Shown: one piece after another, positions 16,594-24,199 of the stretch
Position numbering within the stretch: position 1 is the first letter of the stretch
How the letters are laid out: each line of letters opens with the position of its first letter
NCBI RefSeq assembly: GCF_900109175.1
Contig: NZ_FNZE01000007.1
Location: 1-64,000 of the forward strand
Direction of reading: 5' to 3'
Source: Pseudomonas linyingensis
GTDB taxonomy: Bacteria > Pseudomonadota > Gammaproteobacteria > Pseudomonadales > Pseudomonadaceae
Length of the DNA stretch: 64,000 bases
Program-made: the position numbers and the translations under genes
The notes under the pieces: model-generated
What the model saw: the letters and a program-made list of their open reading frames with translations, nothing else
Database searches by the model: none
Told to the model about the DNA's origin: nothing

Positions 16594-16653
16594 CTGTAGG
16601 GGCGAATTCATTCGCCTTTGCGGGGTATCTGGCGAATGAATTCGCCCCTACAG
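16594..16653. repeat. REP-type inverted pair (23-bp perfect arms)
   Basis: CTGTAGGGGCGAATTCATTC plus GCC at 16594-16616 is perfectly reverse-complemented at 16631-16653, with a 14-base loop. This is a Pseudomonas REP doublet placed between the convergent ends of pedR2 and the pentapeptide gene, where it may also stop transcription from both sides. Confidence 0.85.
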
Positions 16654-16666
16654 ATCTGGCTCTCCC

Positions 16667-17320
16667 TCAGCGTTCCCAATCCAGCGGACACTCCCTGCAG
16701 CCTTCCATGTTGGTGCCCTGGAAGGTCGCGTAGTGGCGGCGCGCGCCGGCAAGGTCGACGGCTTCCAGGTTGGCGTCGTTGACTTTGGCTTCCTGCAGGT
16801 TGGCGTCGCGCAGGGTGGCGCCCTTGAAGTCGGCCTTGCTCAGCCAGGCCATCTCCAGATTGGCGGCGGTGAGATCCGCGTCGTGCAGGCGCGCGGCGGA
16901 CAGGCGGGCGAATTCCAGGTTGGCGGCGGTCAGGTCGGCGCCGGTGAAGCGCGCAGCCTGGGCGTGCAGGGCCCAGCCGTTGATCGCCACCAGCCGCGCG
17001 CCGGAAAAGTCGGCCAGGCGCAGGTTAGCCTGCTGCAGGCTGGCGCGGGTCAGGTCGGCCTTGTGCAGTCTGGCCTTCTCCAGATTGGCCAGGTCGAGCG
17101 TGGCGTGGCGCAGGTCGGCGCCGGAGAGATCGGCGCCGGCCAGGTTGATGCGACGCAGGTCGAGATGGCGCAGGTCGGCCCCGCGCAGGTCGGCAGCGGG
17201 GCACTGGCTGTCCGCCTCCAGGCGGCAGCCGTTGATGACGGTGACGCCATCGTCGTCGGCCTGGACGACGGCGCCGGCCAGCAGCAGGGCGAGGGGCAGG
17301 AGCGGGAGCAATGGCTTCAT
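16667..17320 (-). CDS. pentapeptide-repeat exported protein of the ped cluster
   Basis: 217 residues, signal peptide 1-21 (ends VQA). From residue about 35 to 205 it is made of A-[DN]-L-x-x five-residue repeats (for example ADLRGADLRHLDLRRINLAG), which fold into a right-handed quadrilateral helix. The mature end has a lone C-x3-C pair (EGCREC). The same kind of gene lies next to pedE in P. putida. Location is probably periplasmic; the function is unknown. It lies downstream of exaA on the same strand, beyond a terminator and a nested repeat, so it is probably its own unit. Confidence 0.85.
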   Translation of the reverse strand: MKPLLPLLPLALLLAGAVVQADDDGVTVINGCRLEADSQCPAADLRGADLRHLDLRRINLAGADLSGADLRHATLDLANLEKARLHKADLTRASLQQANLRLADFSGARLVAINGWALHAQAARFTGADLTAANLEFARLSAARLHDADLTAANLEMAWLSKADFKGATLRDANLQEAKVNDANLEAVDLAGARRHYATFQGTNMEGCRECPLDWER

Positions 17321-17345
17321 GGCGGATGATGTCCTGTGAGCGGGC

Positions 17346-17378
17346 AAAAAGGGCGGAGGCGCACGCTGGCGCCTCCGC
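17346..17378 (-). terminator. intrinsic terminator (leftward)
   Basis: Stem GCGGAGGCGC/GCGCCTCCGC (10 bp, 6-base loop) followed on the minus strand by CCTTTTT. It is placed about 230 bases past the exaA stop and immediately before the pentapeptide gene. Confidence 0.7.
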
Positions 17379-17474
17379 AAAGGGAGCCGGGCTGCGGAGG
17401 GGAGCCCGACGGTGAAGACCGCTCACGATTGCCCGGCACCAGGGCCGACAATGCGCAGGGCGTGAGCGGGGCTG

Positions 17475-17600
17475 TTCACGATCTGCTGCGCGTCGGCCAT
17501 GCTGCGTTGAAATCGGCTTCGGAATGCTCATTTACAACTCGTAAACTCCGCTTCCTCAGCCGATTTCGCCTTGCCTGGCTCTAGCTCGCGAGATCGTGAA
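17475..17600. repeat. 126-bp nested inverted-repeat element
   Basis: Outer arms TTCACGATCT (17475-17484) and AGATCGTGAA (17591-17600) enclose inner arms GAAATCGGCT (17509-17518) and AGCCGATTTC (17558-17567), which in turn enclose an imperfect GGAA...TTTAC/GTAAA...TTCC palindrome. No gene is encoded. It lies eight bases after the exaA stop. Confidence 0.8.
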
Positions 17601-17607
17601 TAGGCTC

Positions 17608-19482
17608 TTAGCGCTTGGCGGTCTTGCTGTCCCAGCTCGGCAGCTTGAACACCCAGAACGAGCCGCCCTGGGCCACCGGCTTGGTCAGCTCGGCCATGTC
17701 GCCGCCCCACAGCGGCACTGCGCCGCCGTAGCCGGCGGTCACGCCGATGTACTGCTCGCCGTCCTGTTCCCAGGTGATCGGCGGCGAGATGATTCCGGTG
17801 CCGACGTTGAACTGCCACAGCTCCTTGCCGTTCCTGGCGTCGAAGGCCTTGAAGTAGCCGTCGCCGGTGCCGGTGAACACCAGGTTGCCCTTGGTGGCCA
17901 GCACGCCGGCCCACAGCGGCAGCTTCTCCTTGTGTTCCCAGGCCACCTTGCCGGTGGTCGGATTCATCGCGCGCAGGATGCCGACGTGGTCGTCGTACAT
18001 GCGCTTGATGCGGAAACCCTGGCCCAGGTAGGCGGCGCCCTTCTTGTAGGCGACCTCCTCGGTCCAGTAGTCCTCCTTCCAGTGGTTGGCCGGCACGTAG
18101 AACAGCCCGGTGTCCTGGCTGTAGGCCATCGGGTTCCAGTTCTTGCCGCCGAGGAACGGCGGCGACACCTCGATCGACTTGCCGTGCTTCTCGCCCGGCG
18201 CAGGCTGGGCCGGACGCTGGCCCGGGTTCTCCACCGGACGGCCGGTCTTGAGGTCGATGTGGCTGGCCCAGGTGATGCCGTCGACGAACGGGAAGGCGTT
18301 CTGCAGCTTGCCGTTGGCGCGGTCGACCACGTAGAAGAAGCCGTTGCGGTCGGCGTGGGCGGTGGCCTTGACGGTCTTGCCGGCCTTGTCCTGGTAGTCG
18401 AACAGCACCAGCTCGTTGTTGCCGGAGAAGTCCCAGGCGTCGTTGGGGGTGTGCTGGTAGAACCACTTCACCTCGCCGGTGCTCGGGTCGACGCCGACCT
18501 GGCCGGAGGTGTACAGGCTGTCGAAGTCCTTCGGCTCGCCGCCCTCGGCGGTACGCGCCCAGCCGTTCCACGGCGCCGGGTTGCCGGCGCCGACGATGAT
18601 GGTGTTGCTCTGCGGGTCGAAGCTGGCGCTCTGCCAGGGCGCGCCGCCGCCGTGGCTCCAGGCCTCCTTCTTGCCGCTCGGGTGGTTGGGGTCGTTGGGC
18701 CAGGACGGCGCCTTGACGTCGCCGGTCGGGGTGCTGTCCTTGCCGTTGAGGCGACCCATGTGGCCCTCGACGAACGGGCGCATCCACACTTCCTCGCCGG
18801 TGTCCGGGTCGCGGGCGAACAGCTGGCCGACCACGCCGAACTCGTCGCCGGAGCTGCCGTGGATCAGCAGCACCTTGCCGCTCTTGCCGTCCTTCACGAT
18901 GGTCGGCGCGCCGGTCATGGTGTAGCCGGCGCCGTGGTCGCCGAACTTCTTCTTCCATACCACCTTGCCGGTGTCCTTGTTCAGCGCGACCACGGAGGCG
19001 TCGAGGGTGCCGAAGTAGATCTTGTCGCCGTAGATGGCGGCGCCGCGGTTGACCACGTCGCAGCACGGACGGATGTCGTCGGGAAGGCGGTGGCTGTAGG
19101 TCCACAGGCGCTTGCCGGTCTTGGCGTCGAGGGCGAATACTCGCGAATAGGAGCCGGTGACGTAGATCACTCCGTCGTGGACGATTGCCTGGGACTCCTG
19201 GCCGCGTTGCTTCTCGTCGCCGAACGAATAGGACCAGGCCGGGGTCAGCTTGAACACGTTGTCGGCGTTGACCTGGGCCAGCGGGCTGTAGCGCTGGGCG
19301 TGGGTGCCCATGCCGTACTGCAGCACGTTGGCGGTGCTGAGATGGTCGTTGGCGATGTCTTCCCAGCTCACCGGCTTGGCGAGTGCCGGCAGGCCGATGC
19401 CCAGGCCCGCGGCGAGGATCAGGCAGTGGATGGCGCGACCCAGCGGGCGCGGAGCGGAGGGCAGGATGTCTCTTGTTGTCAT
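17608..19482 (-). CDS. exaA: PQQ-dependent alcohol dehydrogenase, calcium type (ExaA/PedE)
   Basis: 624 residues, signal peptide to about residue 34 (PALA). A periplasmic eight-bladed quinoprotein that oxidises ethanol and other alcohols to aldehydes. The vicinal disulfide ring over PQQ is RPCCDVV. The catalytic aspartate is D351 in AWDFSG; two residues on is serine rather than aspartate, the pattern of calcium enzymes. Tryptophan-docking blade motifs (GKRLWTY, GKVVWKKK, GKELWQF) recur. The divergent neighbour is its cytochrome c550 electron acceptor. Upstream are two GGGAA-N3-TTCCC palindromes and a TACCAAGG box. The family assignment is firm; substrate range is not readable. Confidence 0.97.
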   Translation of the reverse strand: MTTRDILPSAPRPLGRAIHCLILAAGLGIGLPALAKPVSWEDIANDHLSTANVLQYGMGTHAQRYSPLAQVNADNVFKLTPAWSYSFGDEKQRGQESQAIVHDGVIYVTGSYSRVFALDAKTGKRLWTYSHRLPDDIRPCCDVVNRGAAIYGDKIYFGTLDASVVALNKDTGKVVWKKKFGDHGAGYTMTGAPTIVKDGKSGKVLLIHGSSGDEFGVVGQLFARDPDTGEEVWMRPFVEGHMGRLNGKDSTPTGDVKAPSWPNDPNHPSGKKEAWSHGGGAPWQSASFDPQSNTIIVGAGNPAPWNGWARTAEGGEPKDFDSLYTSGQVGVDPSTGEVKWFYQHTPNDAWDFSGNNELVLFDYQDKAGKTVKATAHADRNGFFYVVDRANGKLQNAFPFVDGITWASHIDLKTGRPVENPGQRPAQPAPGEKHGKSIEVSPPFLGGKNWNPMAYSQDTGLFYVPANHWKEDYWTEEVAYKKGAAYLGQGFRIKRMYDDHVGILRAMNPTTGKVAWEHKEKLPLWAGVLATKGNLVFTGTGDGYFKAFDARNGKELWQFNVGTGIISPPITWEQDGEQYIGVTAGYGGAVPLWGGDMAELTKPVAQGGSFWVFKLPSWDSKTAKR

Positions 19483-19568
19483 GGGGGCGGTGTCCCTGAT
19501 CGGTGGTGGAAGGCTGCACGGGGCAGCCGCTCACCCCGATGGTGGTCCGCTTCCGGCGTGCCACGATA

Positions 19569-19603
19569 GGGAAGGCTTCCCGCTGAATCCGGGAAAAAAT
19601 CCC
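19569..19603. promoter_or_regulatory. paired GGGAA-N3-TTCCC palindromes upstream of exaA
   Basis: Site 1 is GGGAAGGCTTCCC (19569-19581, perfect). Site 2 is GGGAAAAAATCCC (19591-19603, one mismatch). Their starts are 22 bases apart, about two helical turns. The same paired arrangement is found upstream of pedH at 26204-26237. Confidence 0.6.
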
Positions 19604-19664
19604 TTTCGAAACAATGGCTTGCTTTCATGTTCCAAGGACGGTGCAGAGGCCTCCCAGTGCATCT

Positions 19665-19681
19665 CCTACCAAGGGAGTAGG
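19665..19681. promoter_or_regulatory. candidate alcohol-regulon box between exaA and exaB
   Basis: CCTACCAAGGGAGTAGG, an inverted repeat of CCTAC/GTAGG around AAGGGA. It is 130 bases before exaB and about 185 before exaA, so it may serve both directions. Confidence 0.55.
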
Positions 19682-19795
19682 TTGCGGGCACCAAAGCAGA
19701 ATACTGACGCTGGTCACTGCCTCCCTAAGATGCGATCAACGCATTCCGCGTCCTGGAATGCACCGCCTTGCACCGCATCGAAACGAGGTTCCGTC

Positions 19796-20233
19796 ATGAA
19801 CAACAAGAAATTCCTGCCCGCCCTGCTGGCTACCCTGGCACTCGGTGTCGCTTCCCAGGTCATGGCTCACGGTGACGTCACCCCGCAGGCGGTGAATACC
19901 GAGGGGCTGGAGCAGTTGGGTACCGAATGGCGTGACGAGAACCCCTACCGCGCGCCCTATGAGAAGAATGCTCATGCGGTGGAAATCGGCAAATCTGCCT
20001 ACACCCAGAACTGCGCGCGCTGCCACGGCCTGGATGCCATCTCCGGCGGCATCGCCCCGGACCTGCGCATGCTCGATGCCGGCATCGAGGGCGACGAGTG
20101 GTTCAAGGAGCGGGTGATCAACGGCGCGGTGCGCGACGGTCGCGTGTATATGCCGAAGATGGCCGACTACCTGAGCCAGGAAGCCCTGTGGGCCATCCGC
20201 AGCTACCTGGAAAGCGTCGCCGTCGAGGAGTAA
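19796..20233 (+). CDS. exaB: cytochrome c550, electron acceptor of the PQQ alcohol dehydrogenase
   Basis: 145 residues, signal peptide 1-24 (ends VMA). One haem c is attached at C73-A-R-C76-H77, with M119 or M122 (YMPKM) as the likely sixth ligand. The size and sequence match the soluble cytochrome c550 (ExaB, PedF) that takes electrons from ExaA in the periplasm and passes them to the respiratory chain. Transcribed divergently from exaA. The start is fixed by a GAGG site and the signal peptide; the longer frame upstream is not coding. The next gene starts six bases after the stop, so the two form an operon. Confidence 0.95.
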   Translation: MNNKKFLPALLATLALGVASQVMAHGDVTPQAVNTEGLEQLGTEWRDENPYRAPYEKNAHAVEIGKSAYTQNCARCHGLDAISGGIAPDLRMLDAGIEGDEWFKERVINGAVRDGRVYMPKMADYLSQEALWAIRSYLESVAVEE

Positions 20234-20239
20234 GCCGCC

Positions 20240-21145
20240 ATGCGCCTACTGGTCCTGGTGTTGTGCAGTCTGCTGACGCTTGCCCAGGTCGCGCAGGCGC
20301 AGGTTCGCCCGTTCGATGACATCGTCGCCTCGGGCGTGCTCAAGGTCGCCGTATACGAGAACTTCCCGCCCTACAGTTTCCAGGAGGACGGCCAGGCCCG
20401 CGGCGTCGATGTCGAGCTGGCGCAGCAGCTGGCCGCCAGCCAGGACCTCAAGCTCGAGCTGATGTGGATGACGCCGGGCGAGAAGCTCGACGACGACCTG
20501 CGCAACTTCGTCTGGAAGGGCCACTACCTGCGTCCCGAGGAACTCGCCGACGTGATGCTGCGGGTGCCCTACGACCGCGAGTTCTCCTACAAGCGCAACG
20601 AGCTGGGCGAGATGGTCAACGAGCTGGTGGTGATGTTCGCTCCCTACCAGCGCGAGCGCTGGCAGGTGGCCCACGACGCCCGGCGCCTGAAGGAAGTGCC
20701 CAGCGTCGCGGTGTTCGCCTATCACCCGATCGGTGTCGAGGTGGACAGTGTGCCGTCGTTCTACCTCAGCTCCGCCTTCGGCGGGCGCATGAGCCGCAAC
20801 ACCCGCCACTACCCGAGCCCGCCGCTGGCCTTCGCGGCGATGCGCGAGGGCAAGGTGGACGCGGTGATGGCCATGCGCGGCGAGATCGACTGGCTGCTCC
20901 ACGAGGCCGCCGACCCGCAGCTCAAGGCGGCGGAAAACGCCTATCCGGAAATGGGTCGCCAGCAGTGGGACATCGGCATGGCGGTGCACGAGAGCAATCG
21001 TCAGCTGGCCTACGCCCTGGAAGGCGGACTGGTGGAGCTGATCGGCTCCGGCGAATTGGCGAAGATCTACGCCCGCTACGGCCTGCGCTACGAGGTGCCG
21101 GAGCTGTACGAGGGCGAGGTGCAGGCGCAGACCCACGGCGAGTGA
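20240..21145 (+). CDS. quinoprotein dehydrogenase-associated periplasmic binding protein
   Basis: 301 residues, signal peptide 1-20 (ends AQA). It has the family-3 solute-binding fold: VLKVAVYENFPPYSFQEDGQ, then GVDVELAQQLAA, and a late AYALEGGLVELIGSGELAKI. Relatives are encoded beside quinoprotein dehydrogenases (MxaJ-like) and are thought to help assembly or electron-transfer function rather than import, as no permease accompanies them. It is co-transcribed with exaB (6-base gap). Two small hairpins (21161-21186 and 21193-21208) separate it from the next gene. Confidence 0.88.
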   Translation: MRLLVLVLCSLLTLAQVAQAQVRPFDDIVASGVLKVAVYENFPPYSFQEDGQARGVDVELAQQLAASQDLKLELMWMTPGEKLDDDLRNFVWKGHYLRPEELADVMLRVPYDREFSYKRNELGEMVNELVVMFAPYQRERWQVAHDARRLKEVPSVAVFAYHPIGVEVDSVPSFYLSSAFGGRMSRNTRHYPSPPLAFAAMREGKVDAVMAMRGEIDWLLHEAADPQLKAAENAYPEMGRQQWDIGMAVHESNRQLAYALEGGLVELIGSGELAKIYARYGLRYEVPELYEGEVQAQTHGE

Positions 21146-21244
21146 GAGCTGATCGGCGATCGCTGCCACGCTCCTGAGTGGCAGCGTCTCCGGGGACGCT
21201 CGCGTCCCGTGGGCATCATCCAGGCAGAGGACGGGAGGCAGGGA

Positions 21245-22000
21245 ATGACCGTACGTAGCATGGGTCTGGCGCTGGGCTGGCTGCTGCTGAGCAGCCCGGT
21301 CTGGGCCGGCGATTCCGATCCGCTGCAGTCGCCGATGTGGGGCTTCCACCAGACGCGCTTCCTCGGCACGGCGCCCTACGAATTCGACGAGCGGGTGGTG
21401 CTAACGGCGCCGCCGTTCGCCGAGGACTCGCGCCAGGTGCCGATCAGCATCGACGCCTCCGCGCTGGGCCAGGAGGTGGTGCGCATCGTCGCCTGGGCCG
21501 AACTCAATCCCATCGCGCACATATTCAGCTTCTTCCCCGAAGGTCCGGTGGCACCGCGCATCGCCCTCAACATCCGGGTCGAGCAGGCCACCCCGCTGCG
21601 CGCCGCGGTGCTGACCCGCGACGGCGTCTGGCACGTCGGCTCGACCCGCGTCGACGCCGCCGGCGGCGGTTGCACCGCGCCCAGTGCCGTGCGCGCCGAG
21701 GCCGGCTGGGAGGAGCATCTCGGCGAAATCTTCGGCGCGCGCTTCCCGGCCGGGGAGGGCAGCCGCCTGCGCCTGCGGGTGTCGCACCCGATGGACAACG
21801 GCCTGTCCGGCGGCATCCCCGAGTTCTTCATCGAGCGCGCCGAGCTGCGTGGCGCGGCTGGCCAGCGCCTGGCCAGCCTGGAGCTGCACCCCTCGGTCAG
21901 CGAGAACCCGACCCTGACCCTGCAGCTGGGCGAGGCGGACGCCGGCCAGCGCCTGTGGCTGCGCGACAACAACGGCAACGAGTTCGAGGCGGCGTTCTGA
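21245..22000 (+). CDS. quinoprotein dehydrogenase-associated SoxYZ-like carrier
   Basis: 251 residues, signal peptide 1-22 (ends VWA). The first half is SoxY-like, ending in a carrier-type GGGCTAP tail at about residue 142; the second half (from about 160) is SoxZ-like (RLRLRVSHPMDNGLSG). In thiosulfate oxidation the SoxY cysteine carries sulfur; here the fused protein is found only with PQQ dehydrogenases and its cargo is unknown. The start MTVRSM has a GGGAGG site nearby. It is followed after 25 bases by a Zn hydrolase gene, together forming a 'quinoprotein relay' set. Confidence 0.85.
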   Translation: MTVRSMGLALGWLLLSSPVWAGDSDPLQSPMWGFHQTRFLGTAPYEFDERVVLTAPPFAEDSRQVPISIDASALGQEVVRIVAWAELNPIAHIFSFFPEGPVAPRIALNIRVEQATPLRAAVLTRDGVWHVGSTRVDAAGGGCTAPSAVRAEAGWEEHLGEIFGARFPAGEGSRLRLRVSHPMDNGLSGGIPEFFIERAELRGAAGQRLASLELHPSVSENPTLTLQLGEADAGQRLWLRDNNGNEFEAAF

Positions 22001-22025
22001 GCCTGCGACCCTGAAAGGAGGCACC

Positions 22026-22964
22026 ATGCGTCTGTTGAGCCTGCTTGTGGCGATCTTCCTGAGCCTGCCACTGGCCGCGGCCGAGCTGGCCTACGACCTG
22101 CAGCCCCGGCAGATCGCCGCGGACACCTGGCTGCTGGAAGGCAGCACGGAGAACTTCGCGGCGAGCAACGGCGGCAACATCGTCAACGTGGCGTTCATCG
22201 TCACCGAGGCCGGCGTGGTGCTGATCGACACCGGCATCTCCAAACGCTACGGCGAGGCCCTGCGCGCCGCCATCGGCCGGGTCACCGAGCGGCCGATCGT
22301 CCTGGTGATCAACACCCACCACCACCCCGACCACGTGTTCGGTAATCAGGCGTTCAGCGACGTGCCGATCGCCTCGCTGGCGCGTACCCGCGAGCTGCTC
22401 GCCGAGCAGGGCGGCGCCTTCGCCGACAACATGTACCGCCTGCTCGGCGACTGGATGCGCGGCACCGAGGTATTGCTGCCCGGCGAAACCCTCGAACCCG
22501 GGGTGCGCGAGATCGGCGGCCATCGCCTGCAGCTGCTGGCCTTCAGTGGCCACACCGGCGCCGACCTGGCGATCTTCGACCAGACCACCGGCGTGCTGTT
22601 CGCCGCCGACCTGGTGTTCTACCAGCGCGCGCTGACCACCCCGCAGACGCCGGGACTGGACGTCTGGCTGAGCGATCTGGAGGCTCTGGAAAAGCTGCCC
22701 TACACCCTGCTGGTGCCCGGCCATGGTCCGGTAGCCACCGGGCGCGAACCCTTTGCGCAGATGCGCGACTACCTCGGCTGGCTCGACGGCCTGCTGCGCG
22801 CGGCGGTGGCCGAGGGGCAGGACATGAACGAGGCGATGCGCGCGCCGATCCCCGAGCGCTTCGCCGCCATCAGCCTGACCCGCTTCGAGCTGATCCGCAC
22901 GGTCAGCCACCTGTACCCGAAGTACGAGGCGCAGGTGTTCCAGCGGGTGGATGCGGGGGAGTAG
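22026..22964 (+). CDS. quinoprotein relay system zinc metallohydrolase (MBL fold)
   Basis: 312 residues, signal peptide 1-20 (ends AAA). It has the metallo-beta-lactamase fold, with metal-binding H98-H99-H100-P-D102-H103, a later GHTGAD and a final GHGP. It is SoxH-related and belongs to the set that accompanies the SoxYZ-like carrier beside quinoprotein dehydrogenases, presumably acting on whatever the carrier holds. The AAGGAGG ribosome site is near-consensus. It is periplasmic, judged by the signal peptide. Confidence 0.88.
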   Translation: MRLLSLLVAIFLSLPLAAAELAYDLQPRQIAADTWLLEGSTENFAASNGGNIVNVAFIVTEAGVVLIDTGISKRYGEALRAAIGRVTERPIVLVINTHHHPDHVFGNQAFSDVPIASLARTRELLAEQGGAFADNMYRLLGDWMRGTEVLLPGETLEPGVREIGGHRLQLLAFSGHTGADLAIFDQTTGVLFAADLVFYQRALTTPQTPGLDVWLSDLEALEKLPYTLLVPGHGPVATGREPFAQMRDYLGWLDGLLRAAVAEGQDMNEAMRAPIPERFAAISLTRFELIRTVSHLYPKYEAQVFQRVDAGE

Positions 22965-23164
22965 GGAGGGCCTGACCTTGTCGCTGGGTGTCGCTGCGCT
23001 CCACCCGTCCCTACGCGCTGAAACGCCTGGGACTGCTCTGGATCAACGTTCGGCGCCGGGCCGGCTTTCACAAATGTTAAACAGATCCGCGACCTGAAAC
23101 GGCGACAAGGGAAACTGTGGGGGCGAGTTAGCTCGACAGCGAGCGCCGACAGAGAGGGATTTTG

Positions 23165-23458
23165 ATGAACTGCAAGACCAGTGGAAACCTTGACGGCCTG
23201 CACGAGTGCAGTGGCCAGTGTGAGAACGAGCAGCGCCATGCTTCCAGTCGCAGCGTGCATGAGCTGGAACTGGAGTGGCGCGCCCAGGAGCGCATCGCCA
23301 TCGCCGAGCTGGTGGACCAGGCCCATCATCTGATCCAGGAGATCATCCGCGGTGAGCACGCCGTCGATGTGCTGCCGACGGCGGCCAGCCAGCTGGCCCA
23401 GGCGAGTCAGTTGCTTAACTGGCCGCTGCCGTTCGATCCCACCAGAAGCGGCGAATAA
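23165..23458 (+). CDS. small hypothetical protein
   Basis: 97 residues with an N-terminal cysteine trio (NCKTSG, HECSGQCEN) and a helical rest (ELEWRAQERIAIAELVDQAH). No family recognised. A GAGAGGG site precedes the ATG; a TTG one codon earlier is also possible. A rho-independent terminator at 23608 may end its transcript. It lies between the relay genes and a gene on the other strand. Confidence 0.55.
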   Translation: MNCKTSGNLDGLHECSGQCENEQRHASSRSVHELELEWRAQERIAIAELVDQAHHLIQEIIRGEHAVDVLPTAASQLAQASQLLNWPLPFDPTRSGE

Positions 23459-23607
23459 ACTCGGGCTGATTCGGGGGCCGGGGCGCCGGCGCCAAGGCCA
23501 ACCGAATGTCGCCAGCCTGGCCCTGCGCGGGGCTTTTCGTGGCTCCGCGATCTTCCTCACGAAACCTTCACGTTTCAGCCATTAGGCTGCATGGACTGAG
23601 AGCTTTT

Positions 23608-23632
23608 GCCCCGCCAGCGTGCGGGGCTTTTT
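23608..23632 (+). terminator. intrinsic terminator
   Basis: GCCCCGC-CAGCGT-GCGGGGC followed by TTTTT. It ends the rightward unit of the small 23165 gene (or the relay genes) and overlaps no coding sequence. Confidence 0.8.
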
Positions 23633-23635
23633 GTT

Positions 23636-24037
23636 TCAGAGGTAGCGATCGACCAGCTCGGACGGGGTCAGCATCTCGCCGCTGTCGACGATCTTGATCA
23701 GCCCCCGCACCTTGTTCAACGAGAACAGCTCCAGCTTGCCGCTCTGATGGCAGCGGCCACGCAACTCCTGGCCGCTCAGGTCAACCACGCTGACCGTCAG
23801 CAGGTGCGCGGCATCGTAGGTGAATTCGGCGACGAAGATCGCCTTGGACACCACCGGCTGGGGCGGCACTGGCTTTGGCTCTCGTGCTGCAGCCGCAAGC
23901 GTTCGCCCGTTCTCGTCCAACCCCCGCTCGGCCATCAGTTCCCGCAGCGTCTTTTCGCGCCCTGTCGGAGCCGCTTGCGCATGCCCGTTCAGCCTTTGCC
24001 ACCAGGTTTTGGCGACTTCTGCCACCGCCTGCTTCAT
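23636..24037 (-). CDS. hypothetical protein
   Basis: 133 residues. The N-terminal part is low-complexity (KTLRELMAERGLDENGRTLA, then Pro/Val-rich). The C-terminal half has a compact beta pattern (IFVAEFTYDAAHLLTVSVVD; CHQSGKLELFSLNKVRGLIK) ending ELVDRYL, faintly like a WYL-type ligand domain, but this is weak. Lone leftward gene between two rightward units. No function assigned. Confidence 0.55.
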   Translation of the reverse strand: MKQAVAEVAKTWWQRLNGHAQAAPTGREKTLRELMAERGLDENGRTLAAAAREPKPVPPQPVVSKAIFVAEFTYDAAHLLTVSVVDLSGQELRGRCHQSGKLELFSLNKVRGLIKIVDSGEMLTPSELVDRYL

Positions 24038-24199
24038 TGGAATCCCCTCTCCATGGATGCAGATTCAGCGTAGCAGGCCATTTTTCCCTCCCGGTGGATC
24101 CCGACCAACGTGCCGGTAGCGCGGCCTTGTCGCCCCGTCCGCCGCTGACTAGGGTTCATGGCAGTCGGCACAAGTTGCCACTCGGTGCGAGGCGGCGTT

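Noticed and set aside
17596-19569. Forward ORF of 657 codons opposite exaA
   Set aside because: Shadow of a clear quinoprotein gene; no recognisable motif in the forward frame.
23118-23150. Possible single REP-like unit (GTGGGGGCGAGTTAGCTCG)
   Set aside because: Only one arm is recognisable and similarity to the other REP pairs is partial, so it was not listed as a feature.
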